A stretch of DNA of 13,463 bases from positions 1 through 13,463 of the forward strand of contig VGFF01000057.1 in NCBI GenBank assembly GCA_016868955.1. The letters are read 5' to 3'. The stretch comes from Armatimonadota bacterium. Its GTDB lineage: Bacteria > Sysuimicrobiota > Sysuimicrobiia > Sysuimicrobiales > VGFF01. Positions 7,660 to 13,463 of the stretch are shown one piece after another; position 1 is the first letter of the stretch, and each line of letters opens with the position of its first letter. The position numbers and the translations under genes were made by a program. Under the pieces are notes generated by a model. It had not been told where the DNA came from. It worked only from the letters and a program-made list of their open reading frames with translations, and did no database searches.

Positions 7660-8246
7660 TATACGCTCAAGCCCAACTCAGGCCCTATGGATCGCATGGC
7701 GTCGATGACGATCGTGATGTGATCGTCGAGCGGGACACCGAGCTCGTCCGCGCCGCGCACGATGTCTTCCCGGCGGACGCCTTTGGCGAACGCCTTGTCC
7801 TTCATCTTCTTTTGCACCGACGCCGCGTCGACGTCGCGCAGCGACTTTCCCTTGACGAGCGCGACCGCGAAGACGAACCCGCACAGTTCGTCGCAGGCGT
7901 AGAGAGCCTTCTCCAACGGCGTCACGCGGACGATGCCGCTGTAGTCGGCGTGCGAGAGAACGGCTCGACTTGCTTCCCCGGGGAAGCCCATGGCGCGCAA
8001 AGCGTCCGCGCCGACGAACGGGTGTCCCGCATCTTGTGACGGATGCTTCTCGTAATCGAGATCGTGAACGAGACCGATGATCGCCCACGATTCTTCCGGC
8101 TCTCCAAGCCGACGCGCATACGCCCGCATGGCTGCTTCGACCGCTAACATGTGCCTACGAAGTGCCTGGCTTTCGATCCACTGGCACACCACGGCGTAGG
8201 CCTCATCGCGGTTCACGGGCAGCGTGATTGCGGATGAAGTCTCCAC
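7659..8246 (-). CDS. HD-domain phosphohydrolase-like protein
   Basis: 195 residues of the HD superfamily of metal-dependent phosphohydrolases. Candidate metal ligands are H32, the H61-D62 pair in L-V-H-D-L-D-Y, and a distal aspartate in A-C-D-E-L (D119). H-A-D at 99-101 is also typical of the group. HD proteins of this size act on nucleotides or other phosphate esters, but the substrate is unknown here. The start GTG 8246 comes 4 nt after the peptidase stop, with GGAG 10 nt upstream. The stop overlaps the decarboxylase start by one base, so the two proteins are probably made together. A perfect 16-bp palindrome lies inside the gene at 7972-7987. Confidence 0.85.
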   Translation of the reverse strand: METSSAITLPVNRDEAYAVVCQWIESQALRRHMLAVEAAMRAYARRLGEPEESWAIIGLVHDLDYEKHPSQDAGHPFVGADALRAMGFPGEASRAVLSHADYSGIVRVTPLEKALYACDELCGFVFAVALVKGKSLRDVDAASVQKKMKDKAFAKGVRREDIVRGADELGVPLDDHITIVIDAMRSIGPELGLSV

Positions 8247-8250
8247 GGAG

Positions 8251-9468
8251 CTAGATCTCCAACTCGAGCGACGATGCCGTCAGGTTTTCCGGGCGCCCCG
8301 ACGAGTCGATCCGCCAGGTATCCTCTAATCTTACGCCTATTTGTTTGTTAGGATAATATAGACCGGGCTCTATACTGAACACCATACCCGGCTGTAACGC
8401 GTCGTCATTTCCCGGGAAGTCGGAGATCCGTGGTTCCTCGTGTACCTCTAGGCCGACCCCGTGCCCGAGACTGTGGACGTATCCCACATGGGTAGTCGAA
8501 TGAGTGCGCGGCGTTGGGTGCCCTGCCTGTTCGAAAAGGTCACACACGAGCCGTTGGTAGTCCGCACACCGACCGCCGACTTTCAGGGCTGACGTCGCTT
8601 TGCGATAAGCCTCGAGGACGACATCATAGGTTGCGCGCAATTCCGCTGGTGCCGGCCCGATGCACCACGTTCGCGTGATGTCCGTGTGATAGCCGCCCCC
8701 GACCGGACGAGGGAAGATGTCGAAGATGATCGCCTGGCTGGTACGGACGGGTCTGCTATCATCGCCGCGGGAGTGCGGGAGGCCGGCATCCGCTCCTTGC
8801 GCGAAGATCGTGCCGGTATCCTCAAGGCCTTCTTCCAACAACCAAGCGCGGAGCATTCTCCGCACGTTTCCAATGAGGAGTGGGCGCCCGTCCTCTGTGT
8901 GCACGATGCCGTCCTCACGGCGCCTAACCGACAGGTAGTCGCGGACTCTCTGAACGACCCGTCCGCAGGCTGCGCTGACGCGCCGAATCTGGCGCACTTC
9001 GTCGCCCGACTTCGTCCGACGGGCATCCCTGATGAGGTTCCGATCGTAGTCGCCGACGACGTCGACATCGCTGGACGCCGCATCCAATGCGCGAAGCAGG
9101 GCGTACGCGGCGCCCTGGTCCATCTGGCCGTAGAAGACCACCCTACCCCTGACACCTTCGTCCGCAAACACCTGCCGGAGCATCCGAACGCGCGCCCGCA
9201 ACCGGTCTCCCTGCTCCTCCTCGAGAATCCGACGTAGGTCATACTCGCCTAGATTTCGTGTTCGAAGGCCAGTTGTCGCTGCCTCTCCTCGTTCCATGGG
9301 CCCATGACACAACACCGGCGCGATTCCTCGCCGCTGTACGACGATCACACCGTCATGGATCGCTGCCCCGTTCATCAGGTAGGAGACGTTCGGATCGTGG
9401 CTGCCGCCCATCGCAACAATCGCATCGAGACCGCGCTCCGCCAGCAAGCGATCAATATCAGCCTTCAC
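8251..9468 (-). CDS. M24 family metallopeptidase, Xaa-Pro aminopeptidase/prolidase-like
   Basis: 405 residues: an N-terminal creatinase-like domain (about 1-155) and a C-terminal pita-bread peptidase domain. The five metal ligands are visible: D250 (I-I-F-D-I-F-P), D263 (D-I-T-R-T-W), H336 (L-G-H-G-V-G-L), E367 (S-I-E-P-G-L-Y) and E382 (V-R-L-E-D). The first two aspartates are 13 residues apart, against 11 in E. coli PepP, marking a D-I-F-P-R subtype. It probably cleaves Xaa-Pro bonds in the cytoplasm (no signal peptide); aminopeptidase and dipeptidase cannot be separated. The start is GTG 9468 with GAGGGG 8 nt upstream. Part of the 3' region is unusually AT-rich (8331-8360), and a Noc-like palindrome lies at 8406-8421. 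Confidence 0.9.
   Translation of the reverse strand: MKADIDRLLAERGLDAIVAMGGSHDPNVSYLMNGAAIHDGVIVVQRRGIAPVLCHGPMERGEAATTGLRTRNLGEYDLRRILEEEQGDRLRARVRMLRQVFADEGVRGRVVFYGQMDQGAAYALLRALDAASSDVDVVGDYDRNLIRDARRTKSGDEVRQIRRVSAACGRVVQRVRDYLSVRRREDGIVHTEDGRPLLIGNVRRMLRAWLLEEGLEDTGTIFAQGADAGLPHSRGDDSRPVRTSQAIIFDIFPRPVGGGYHTDITRTWCIGPAPAELRATYDVVLEAYRKATSALKVGGRCADYQRLVCDLFEQAGHPTPRTHSTTHVGYVHSLGHGVGLEVHEEPRISDFPGNDDALQPGMVFSIEPGLYYPNKQIGVRLEDTWRIDSSGRPENLTASSLELEI
8406..8421. promoter_or_regulatory. Noc/parS-like site inside the M24 peptidase gene
   Basis: The plus strand reads CATTTCCCGGGAAGTC. Its inner 14 bases match the B. subtilis Noc binding site ATTTCCCGGGAAAT at 13 positions. It encodes F-P-G-N of the peptidase, so part of the match may come from coding, but the AAT codon for Asn is uncommon in this GC-rich setting. 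It lies about 1.1 kb from the related palindrome at 9499-9516. Binding is inferred. Confidence 0.4.
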
Positions 9469-9498
9469 TGGATACGCCCCTCATGATGCAGCAAACCG

Positions 9499-9516
9499 GT
9501 ATTTCTCGCGAAATAC
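9499..9516. promoter_or_regulatory. Near-palindrome downstream of parB, candidate parS/Noc-like site
   Basis: The 18-bp sequence GTATTTCTCGCGAAATAC pairs at eight of nine positions. The inner 16 bases match canonical parS (TGTTTCACGTGAAACA) at 12 positions and the Noc site (TATTTCCCGGGAAATA) at 14. It lies in the 53-nt gap between parB and the peptidase gene, 5 nt after the parB stop codon. No T-run follows, so it is not a terminator. It could instead be an operator for the peptidase gene. Confidence 0.55.
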
Positions 9517-9521
9517 TGTCG

Positions 9522-10415
9522 TCACTCACCCCACGCTGCGTGTCCCAAAAGGATCTCTGCGATCCGCATAAGATCATCTTCGGAATAGTACTCTATCTCG
9601 ACGACGCCCTTCTTCCGGCCGTGCCGAATCCGCACCTGCGTGGCGAGTTTCTGGCGAAACGACTCTTCCAATGCGACTCGGTTAGGATCGGCCCGTTTCG
9701 GGCGCCGCCCGCGTCGAACTTTCGATTGCGCCGCAGAGCTGTCGGGGGCGGGTGTTCCACCCAACAACTCTTGTAGCTCTCTGACCGACAGCCCACGCTC
9801 AGCCGTTTGGGTCCACAATCTCAAGCGTTCAGCGCCATGAGACACACCGAGGAGCAGGCGAGCGTGCGCCTCCGACACTTGGCCTCGTTCCACGCTTTCG
9901 AGAATCGGGCTCTCCAGCGAGAGCAGCCGCAAAGCGTTGGCAATTGAAGGTTGGCTCCGAGCAACCGCCTCAGCGATCTGTTGCTGCGTCAAACCGAACT
10001 CGTCGAGTAGGCGGCGATACGCGCGGGCACGCTCTACGGGGTTCAGATCTTCTCGCTGCAGGTTCTCGACGAGCGCGACCTGCAGTGATGCCGCATCGGT
10101 CAAATGGCGTATCACCGCCGGGATGAACTCAAGACCCGCCTGCTGAGCGGCTCGCCACCTTCGCTCGCCGGCGATGATTTCAAACCCGGATCCGACGTGG
10201 CGGACCACGATCGGCTGGATAACACCGTGCGCGCGGATCGAATCGGCGAGGGCGTCCAATGAGTCGCGATCGATGGCGTCCCGGGGCTGATACTTCCCCG
10301 GCCGTATCCGGTCAACGGCGATGTTCTCGAGCTGCTCAGAGGGCGGACCTTGCCCCGCACTTGGGATCAGAGCGCTGAGACCGCGTCCCAGGCCGCGTTT
10401 TTTTCCTTCCGTCAT
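9522..10415 (-). CDS. parB: Chromosome partitioning protein ParB (CTP-dependent DNA clamp)
   Basis: 297 residues. The N-terminal R-G-L-G-R-G-L-S-A-L-I (7-17) is the ParA-stimulating tail. The CTP-binding motifs are G-E-R-R-W-R-A (83-89) and E-N-L-Q-R-E-D-L-N (117-125). The helix-turn-helix spans about 141-165, and the C-terminal 50 residues form the dimer domain. ParB loads at parS near the origin and slides as a clamp. At the four positions known to separate ParB from Noc specificity (Caulobacter 173, 179, 184, 201) this protein has Q155, A161, S166 and A183. Gln is the Noc-type residue at the first position; canonical ParB has Arg. The start ATG 10415 overlaps the parA stop (ATGA), with GGAGG 10 nt upstream. 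Confidence 0.96.
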   Translation of the reverse strand: MTEGKKRGLGRGLSALIPSAGQGPPSEQLENIAVDRIRPGKYQPRDAIDRDSLDALADSIRAHGVIQPIVVRHVGSGFEIIAGERRWRAAQQAGLEFIPAVIRHLTDAASLQVALVENLQREDLNPVERARAYRRLLDEFGLTQQQIAEAVARSQPSIANALRLLSLESPILESVERGQVSEAHARLLLGVSHGAERLRLWTQTAERGLSVRELQELLGGTPAPDSSAAQSKVRRGRRPKRADPNRVALEESFRQKLATQVRIRHGRKKGVVEIEYYSEDDLMRIAEILLGHAAWGE

Positions 10416-11197
10416 GAGTCAATCGCCTCCACGCGCTTCGAGATGCGGCGGTCGACTTCGTGCGCCAAGTCCTCATACGCCCTTGCCCCGCGAGACTGTG
10501 GATCGTAGAGCACGATGGGCCGTCCATGGCTTGGCGCTTCGGCGAGACGGACGCTCCGTGGAATCATGGTCGCGAAGACCTGGTCGCCAAAGTGTGTCCG
10601 CACTTCACGGGAGACCTGCTCCGAGAGGTTGATGCGGGCGTCGTACATCGTCAGCACGACGCTTACCTCGAGGCGAGGATTGAACGCCTTTCTCACAAGA
10701 TCGACGGAGGACATGAGTTGAGACAGGCCCTCCAGTGCGTAGTACTCGCACTGAAGCGGAATGAGTACCATGTCCGCTGCTACGAGTCCGTTCAACGTCA
10801 AGAATCCAAGCGACGGCGGACAATCAATTAAGATTACGTCATATCGTGCGCGTATTTCCGTTAGCGCGCCACGTAGTCGCGTCTCGCGATTCTCGATGCC
10901 GACAAGCTCGACTTCAGCGCCTGCGAGATCGATGTTACTGGCGGCCAGATCGAGGGTTTCGAGCTCGGTCGGCAGGGCTGCTTCCCGAAAATTCGTGCCT
11001 CTAATGAGAACATCATATGTCGACACTCGAAGGTAGGTCTTTTTGATCCCAAGGCCACTTGTTGCGTTCGCCTGTGGATCGATGTCTACCAGCAGGACCT
11101 TTCGTCCGATTCGGGCAAGGTAGGCACCGACATTGATCGCCGTCGTAGACTTTCCGACTCCACCCTTTTGATTCGCGACAGCGATCACCTTAGCCAC
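10412..11197 (-). CDS. parA: Chromosome partitioning ATPase ParA (Soj)
   Basis: 261 residues, a typical chromosomal ParA of the deviant Walker ATPase family. The Walker A loop is K-G-G-V-G-K-S (11-17), followed by D-I-D-P-Q-A-N (38-44) and the Walker B-type motif V-I-L-I-D-C-P-P near 120-127. ATP-bound ParA coats the nucleoid and drives movement of ParB-parS complexes. There is no N-terminal helix-turn-helix extension, so this is the short chromosomal type. The start GTG 11197 has no visible Shine-Dalgarno; a TAAAAT box 9 nt upstream suggests a leaderless or nearly leaderless transcript. Some codon stretches (10821-10860) are more AT-rich than the gcv genes. Confidence 0.96.
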   Translation of the reverse strand: MAKVIAVANQKGGVGKSTTAINVGAYLARIGRKVLLVDIDPQANATSGLGIKKTYLRVSTYDVLIRGTNFREAALPTELETLDLAASNIDLAGAEVELVGIENRETRLRGALTEIRARYDVILIDCPPSLGFLTLNGLVAADMVLIPLQCEYYALEGLSQLMSSVDLVRKAFNPRLEVSVVLTMYDARINLSEQVSREVRTHFGDQVFATMIPRSVRLAEAPSHGRPIVLYDPQSRGARAYEDLAHEVDRRISKRVEAIDS

Positions 11198-11206
11198 AAA
11201 TCACGA

Positions 11207-11212
11207 ATTTTA
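11207..11212 (-). promoter_or_regulatory. Possible -10 element of parA
   Basis: TAAAAT on the minus strand matches the TATAAT consensus at five of six bases and ends 9 nt before the parA GTG. Transcription would begin within about 3 nt of the start codon. No convincing -35 hexamer is seen 16-18 nt further upstream. Confidence 0.3.
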
Positions 11213-11241
11213 GATTGGGTGGCCTTTTCCTGCCCGGGTTT

Positions 11242-11259
11242 CTATTTCTCGAGGAATAG
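11242..11259. promoter_or_regulatory. Near-palindrome upstream of parA, candidate parS/Noc-like site
   Basis: The 18-bp sequence CTATTTCTCGAGGAATAG pairs at eight of nine positions. Its inner 16 bases share 14 with the palindrome at 9500-9515, 13 with the Noc site and 11 with canonical parS. It sits in the 102-nt rsmG-parA gap, 45 nt before the parA start. It may be a ParB loading site, an operator for parAB, or both. Confidence 0.5.
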
Positions 11260-11299
11260 CATTGTCTGTCTGGTAGTATGGTCCGACCACAAGTCCAGT

Positions 11300-11911
11300 C
11301 TACATAGCGGCAGGGCGTATCCGAACAATTCTCGATCGGGTTCGATCCCACGGCAAACTGAGCGTCCTCACCGTACCGGTTTCGCGTCGATGATCGCCAA
11401 CCATGATCGGGTGGACGAACTTGCCATGGGCGGACAGCGTTCGGACCACAGCATCCTCGAACGGAGCCGTCACGCGCACGGCGCGACTCACCGCGACATC
11501 GTAAGGGCCGACATTCGCACGGCGCGCATGCTCCTCGATGGTCTCCGTAACGACACGGCAGTTGCTGACCCCACAGTGGGTCACGACGAACTCGAGGAAC
11601 GCCGCGCGCTTTCGCCGGGGTTCCAGAAGTGTCATGTGCGCGTGCGGCAGGGCGACCGCCCAGACGAGCCCGGGAAACCCCGCGCCCGATCCAATGTCGA
11701 GAACGCATGCGCCCTCGGCCACATCCGCAAGCTTGAGCAAGACGAGACTGTCGAGGAAATGGGTTTCGTCCACATGCCGCAGCGACGACGCGGAGACGAG
11801 GCCAACGCGCTGACTCCACTGCGTCAACGCGTCTCGGTGGCACGAAAGCTGGCGGTGTTGTTCTACGGTGAGGTCGAATCCGAGGGTGTGCGCGCCTTCG
11901 TCAATCGTCAT
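11300..11911 (-). CDS. rsmG: 16S rRNA (guanine-N7) methyltransferase RsmG
   Basis: Methylates N7 of G527 (E. coli numbering) in 16S rRNA using S-adenosylmethionine. It has 203 residues from ATG 11911, close to the family norm. The SAM loop is L-D-I-G-S-G-A-G-F-P-G (71-81); H-F-L-D-S-L (51-56) and V-S-R-A-V (141-145) are RsmG signatures. The start overlaps the end of khpB by 11 nt and has no clear Shine-Dalgarno, which suggests coupled translation. The upstream extension of the frame lies within khpB and shows no RsmG features. mnmE and mnmG, common neighbours of rsmG, are not between it and khpB. Confidence 0.95.
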   Translation of the reverse strand: MTIDEGAHTLGFDLTVEQHRQLSCHRDALTQWSQRVGLVSASSLRHVDETHFLDSLVLLKLADVAEGACVLDIGSGAGFPGLVWAVALPHAHMTLLEPRRKRAAFLEFVVTHCGVSNCRVVTETIEEHARRANVGPYDVAVSRAVRVTAPFEDAVVRTLSAHGKFVHPIMVGDHRRETGTVRTLSLPWDRTRSRIVRIRPAAM

Positions 11912-12659
11912 CCGCGGGAAGGCCCGACTCGGTAGGCATTCGGCCGCCGACACGAGGGCCGGGCCCACGCCGTACCGTACGAGCGGGCCGAGACTCCGCA
12001 AGCGTCGACGGTTCGACGATGACGTGCCTCGTTTCTCCCTCGCCTTCACTCCGCGTCGTGACGCGGCCTTCCTCCGTCAAGGTGGAGTGAACGATCCGGC
12101 GTTCCCTAGCGTCCATCGAGGGCAGATGAACCGGGCGCCGGTCCCGGAGCGCACGACGGGCAGCCCGCTGCGCCATCTCCGCTACTTGAAGCCGGCGCCG
12201 CTGTCGATAGCCGCCCACGTCCAAGTCGACGTGGTAGCGGTGGCCCGTGCCGCGAGTGACCATCAAGGACACGATCGTCTCAAGCGCGTCTATGGTTTGT
12301 CCGTGCCTTCCGATCAAAGGAGCGAGGTCGTCGCCGGATAGCCGCACTTCAACGACGGTCCCCGCCGGCTTCACGCCAATCTCGACCGAATAGCCAAGGC
12401 GATCCACCAACTCGCGCGCAAGGGTTTCTACGCGCGCGGCGACGGCCGCGTCGGGCACCGGGAGCGCAGGTGCCGCGTCACCGGCGAGCTCGATGGGGAT
12501 GAGTCGAACGCGCGCAAGCCGAGCGCCAAGGCCGAAGACCCCTTTGGTGCCTTCGTCCAGGACCTCGACATCCACCTGATCGAGGGTGCGCCCGATCTCA
12601 CGGAGCGCCGCGTTGATGGCCTCCTCGACGGTCCGACCGGAGCCGAAAACTTCCCTCAT
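11901..12659 (-). CDS. khpB: KhpB/Jag RNA-binding protein (Jag_N-KH-R3H)
   Basis: 252 residues from ATG 12659. The N-terminal Jag_N domain (about 1-52) contains K-G-V-F-G-L-G (39-45). A variable Ala/Pro linker follows, then a KH domain with the G-R-H-G loop (117-120), then an R3H domain whose R-x-x-x-H motif is R187-H191. The tail (about 205-252) is Arg/Gly/Pro-rich and ends in three aspartates. KhpB binds RNA, usually with KhpA, and affects cell division and envelope processes in Gram-positive bacteria. It lies 16 nt after yidC, the conserved arrangement. The longer frame from 12866 overlaps yidC and is rejected; the ribosome-binding site before 12659 is weak. Confidence 0.93.
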   Translation of the reverse strand: MREVFGSGRTVEEAINAALREIGRTLDQVDVEVLDEGTKGVFGLGARLARVRLIPIELAGDAAPALPVPDAAVAARVETLARELVDRLGYSVEIGVKPAGTVVEVRLSGDDLAPLIGRHGQTIDALETIVSLMVTRGTGHRYHVDLDVGGYRQRRRLQVAEMAQRAARRALRDRRPVHLPSMDARERRIVHSTLTEEGRVTTRSEGEGETRHVIVEPSTLAESRPARTVRRGPGPRVGGRMPTESGLPADDD

Positions 12660-12675
12660 CGCTCGCCCCGCCTTT

Positions 12676-13463
12676 CTACTTCCCCTTCGATTTTCGCCGC
12701 GTCGTACCGGCCGCACGCTCGCGGTGTTCTGTCGGCTTCGGGCGCGGCTCCTCAGGCGCCGGGGGCGCCGGCGACGCCTTCGGCGCCGATCCGGGCAATC
12801 CGACGACGAGTAGGTACTCGGCGACATAGGCCATCGTCGACGTGAACCAGTACAGGGAAAGGCCAACCGGGAAGTTCAAGCTGAAGTAGCCGATAAGGAA
12901 CGGCATGAAGACGAACATGCGCGCTTGGCTCGGATCCGTCACCGAAACTTTCTGCTGCATCCACGTCGATCCCGCGATCAGCACTGGAATCGCCGCGTAG
13001 AAGGCCGCGCCGTAGATCCCGAACTTACCGATCTCCGAGATGACGGTCATGGGATGAACGAGGAGATCCCACGGGAGAAATGGGATGTTCTTGAGCGGCT
13101 CACCTTGCAGCGAACGAAAGTTGGCAGTGTGACTCAAGACGTTGTACAAGGCGAACAGGATCGGCATCTGCAAGACCATCGGCAGGCATCCGCTGAGCGG
13201 ATTCACGCCGTGCGCCCGATACAAATCCATCATTTCCCGGTTCAGCTGCCGCGGATCCTCCTTGTGCTTGCGCTGCAGGCTCTGCAGAAGCGGCGCGAGC
13301 TTCTGCATCTCCTTCATGGACTTCAACTGCTTTCGCGTGAGCGGATGAAGAGCGGCTTTGATGACAATCGTGAGGAGAATGATCGCCCAGCCGTAGGAGC
13401 CGGTGAACCGGAACAACTCATAGAGCAGCGCGCTAATCTGGCCGGTGAGCCAATCCCACACGA
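12676..13463 (-). CDS. yidC: Membrane protein insertase YidC (5' end at or beyond the window edge)
   Basis: About 261 residues are visible. A hydrophobic segment begins near S-Y-G-W-A-I-I-L-L (22-30), with the groove-type basic residue K35 in I-V-I-K-A-A-L-H-P-L. A cytoplasmic helical hairpin follows (about 45-80), then N-P-L-S-G-C-L-P (91-98), and several more membrane segments up to about 220. The tail (about 225-261) is Pro-rich and then strongly basic, as in YidC proteins that contact ribosomes. YidC inserts membrane proteins alone or with SecYEG. GTG at 13461 could be the start of a short YidC, but with only two bases beyond it the true start cannot be judged. If the gene is longer, the missing part would hold a signal peptide or periplasmic domain. 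Confidence 0.93.
   Translation of the reverse strand, partial: VWDWLTGQISALLYELFRFTGSYGWAIILLTIVIKAALHPLTRKQLKSMKEMQKLAPLLQSLQRKHKEDPRQLNREMMDLYRAHGVNPLSGCLPMVLQMPILFALYNVLSHTANFRSLQGEPLKNIPFLPWDLLVHPMTVISEIGKFGIYGAAFYAAIPVLIAGSTWMQQKVSVTDPSQARMFVFMPFLIGYFSLNFPVGLSLYWFTSTMAYVAEYLLVVGLPGSAPKASPAPPAPEEPRPKPTEHRERAAGTTRRKSKGK

Noticed and set aside
7972..7987. Perfect 16-bp palindrome GCTTCCCCGGGGAAGC in the HD gene
   Set aside because: It matches the Noc site at only 10 of 16 positions and lacks the outer A/T bases shared by the other sites; it encodes F-P-G-E and may be coincidence.
10289..10308. Degenerate palindrome inside parB (GATAC...GTATC)
   Set aside because: Three internal pairs fail, only 11 of 16 bases match the Noc site, and it encodes the conserved R-P-G-K-Y-Q segment.
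10394..10405. Run of seven A on the minus strand near the parB start, a possible slippage site
   Set aside because: It is explained by two Lys codons of the usual ParB N-terminus, and no alternative product of interest follows a frame change.
11073..11081. TGTGGATCG, 7 of 9 matches to a DnaA box (also at 10497-10505)
   Set aside because: Both copies encode conserved ParA residues (D-P-Q) and are isolated; no cluster or AT-rich unwinding region accompanies them.
11337..11350. GGGTTCGATCCC resembles a tRNA T-loop
   Set aside because: The flanking bases do not form a 5-bp T stem, no acceptor or anticodon arm is found nearby, and the sequence lies in the rsmG coding region.

Overview
The window is a GC-rich stretch of bacterial chromosome. 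Apart from an insertion-sequence end at the left edge, all recognisable genes lie on the minus strand, so they are described here from high to low coordinates. The right half has the gene order seen near many bacterial replication origins: yidC (5' end at or beyond the window edge), khpB/jag, rsmG, parA, parB. mnmE and mnmG, which often sit between jag and rsmG, are absent. A split glycine decarboxylase (GcvPA/GcvPB), a Jag_N-KH-R3H protein and a short YidC recall Firmicutes, Chloroflexota and similar lineages. The high GC argues against a typical Firmicute. A candidate phylum such as Eremiobacterota is possible, but the phylum cannot be fixed from this window.

Layout in transcription order: yidC (13463-12676), khpB (12659-11901), rsmG (11911-11300), a 102-nt gap, parA (11197-10412), parB (10415-9522), a 53-nt gap, an M24 Xaa-Pro peptidase (9468-8251), an HD-domain protein (8246-7659), an aromatic amino-acid decarboxylase-like PLP enzyme (7659-6196), a DUF4446 membrane protein (6199-5699), a phosphoribosyltransferase-like protein (5653-5009), then the glycine cleavage genes gcvT-gcvH-gcvPA-gcvPB (4954-545). 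After gcvPB come a small three-helix membrane ORF and a short ORF that runs into the end of an IS3-like element, whose OrfA begins at 125 and leaves the window at position 1. Most junctions are 1-11 nt overlaps or short gaps, and seven genes use GTG starts. No gap exceeds about 100 nt.

The gcv genes encode the T, H and two P subunits of the glycine cleavage system; the L protein and lipoylation genes are not here. The right-hand genes cover membrane protein insertion, RNA binding, 16S rRNA methylation and chromosome partition.

The most interesting signal is around parAB. Two related near-palindromes flank the operon (9499-9516 and 11242-11259) and a third lies inside the downstream peptidase gene (8406-8421). 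They resemble the nucleoid-occlusion Noc site (ATTTCCCGGGAAAT) more than canonical parS. ParB itself has a Noc-like Gln (Q155) at the recognition position that is Arg in canonical ParB. Together they suggest a ParB-parS pair with altered, Noc-like specificity. This is inference from known family patterns and can be tested.
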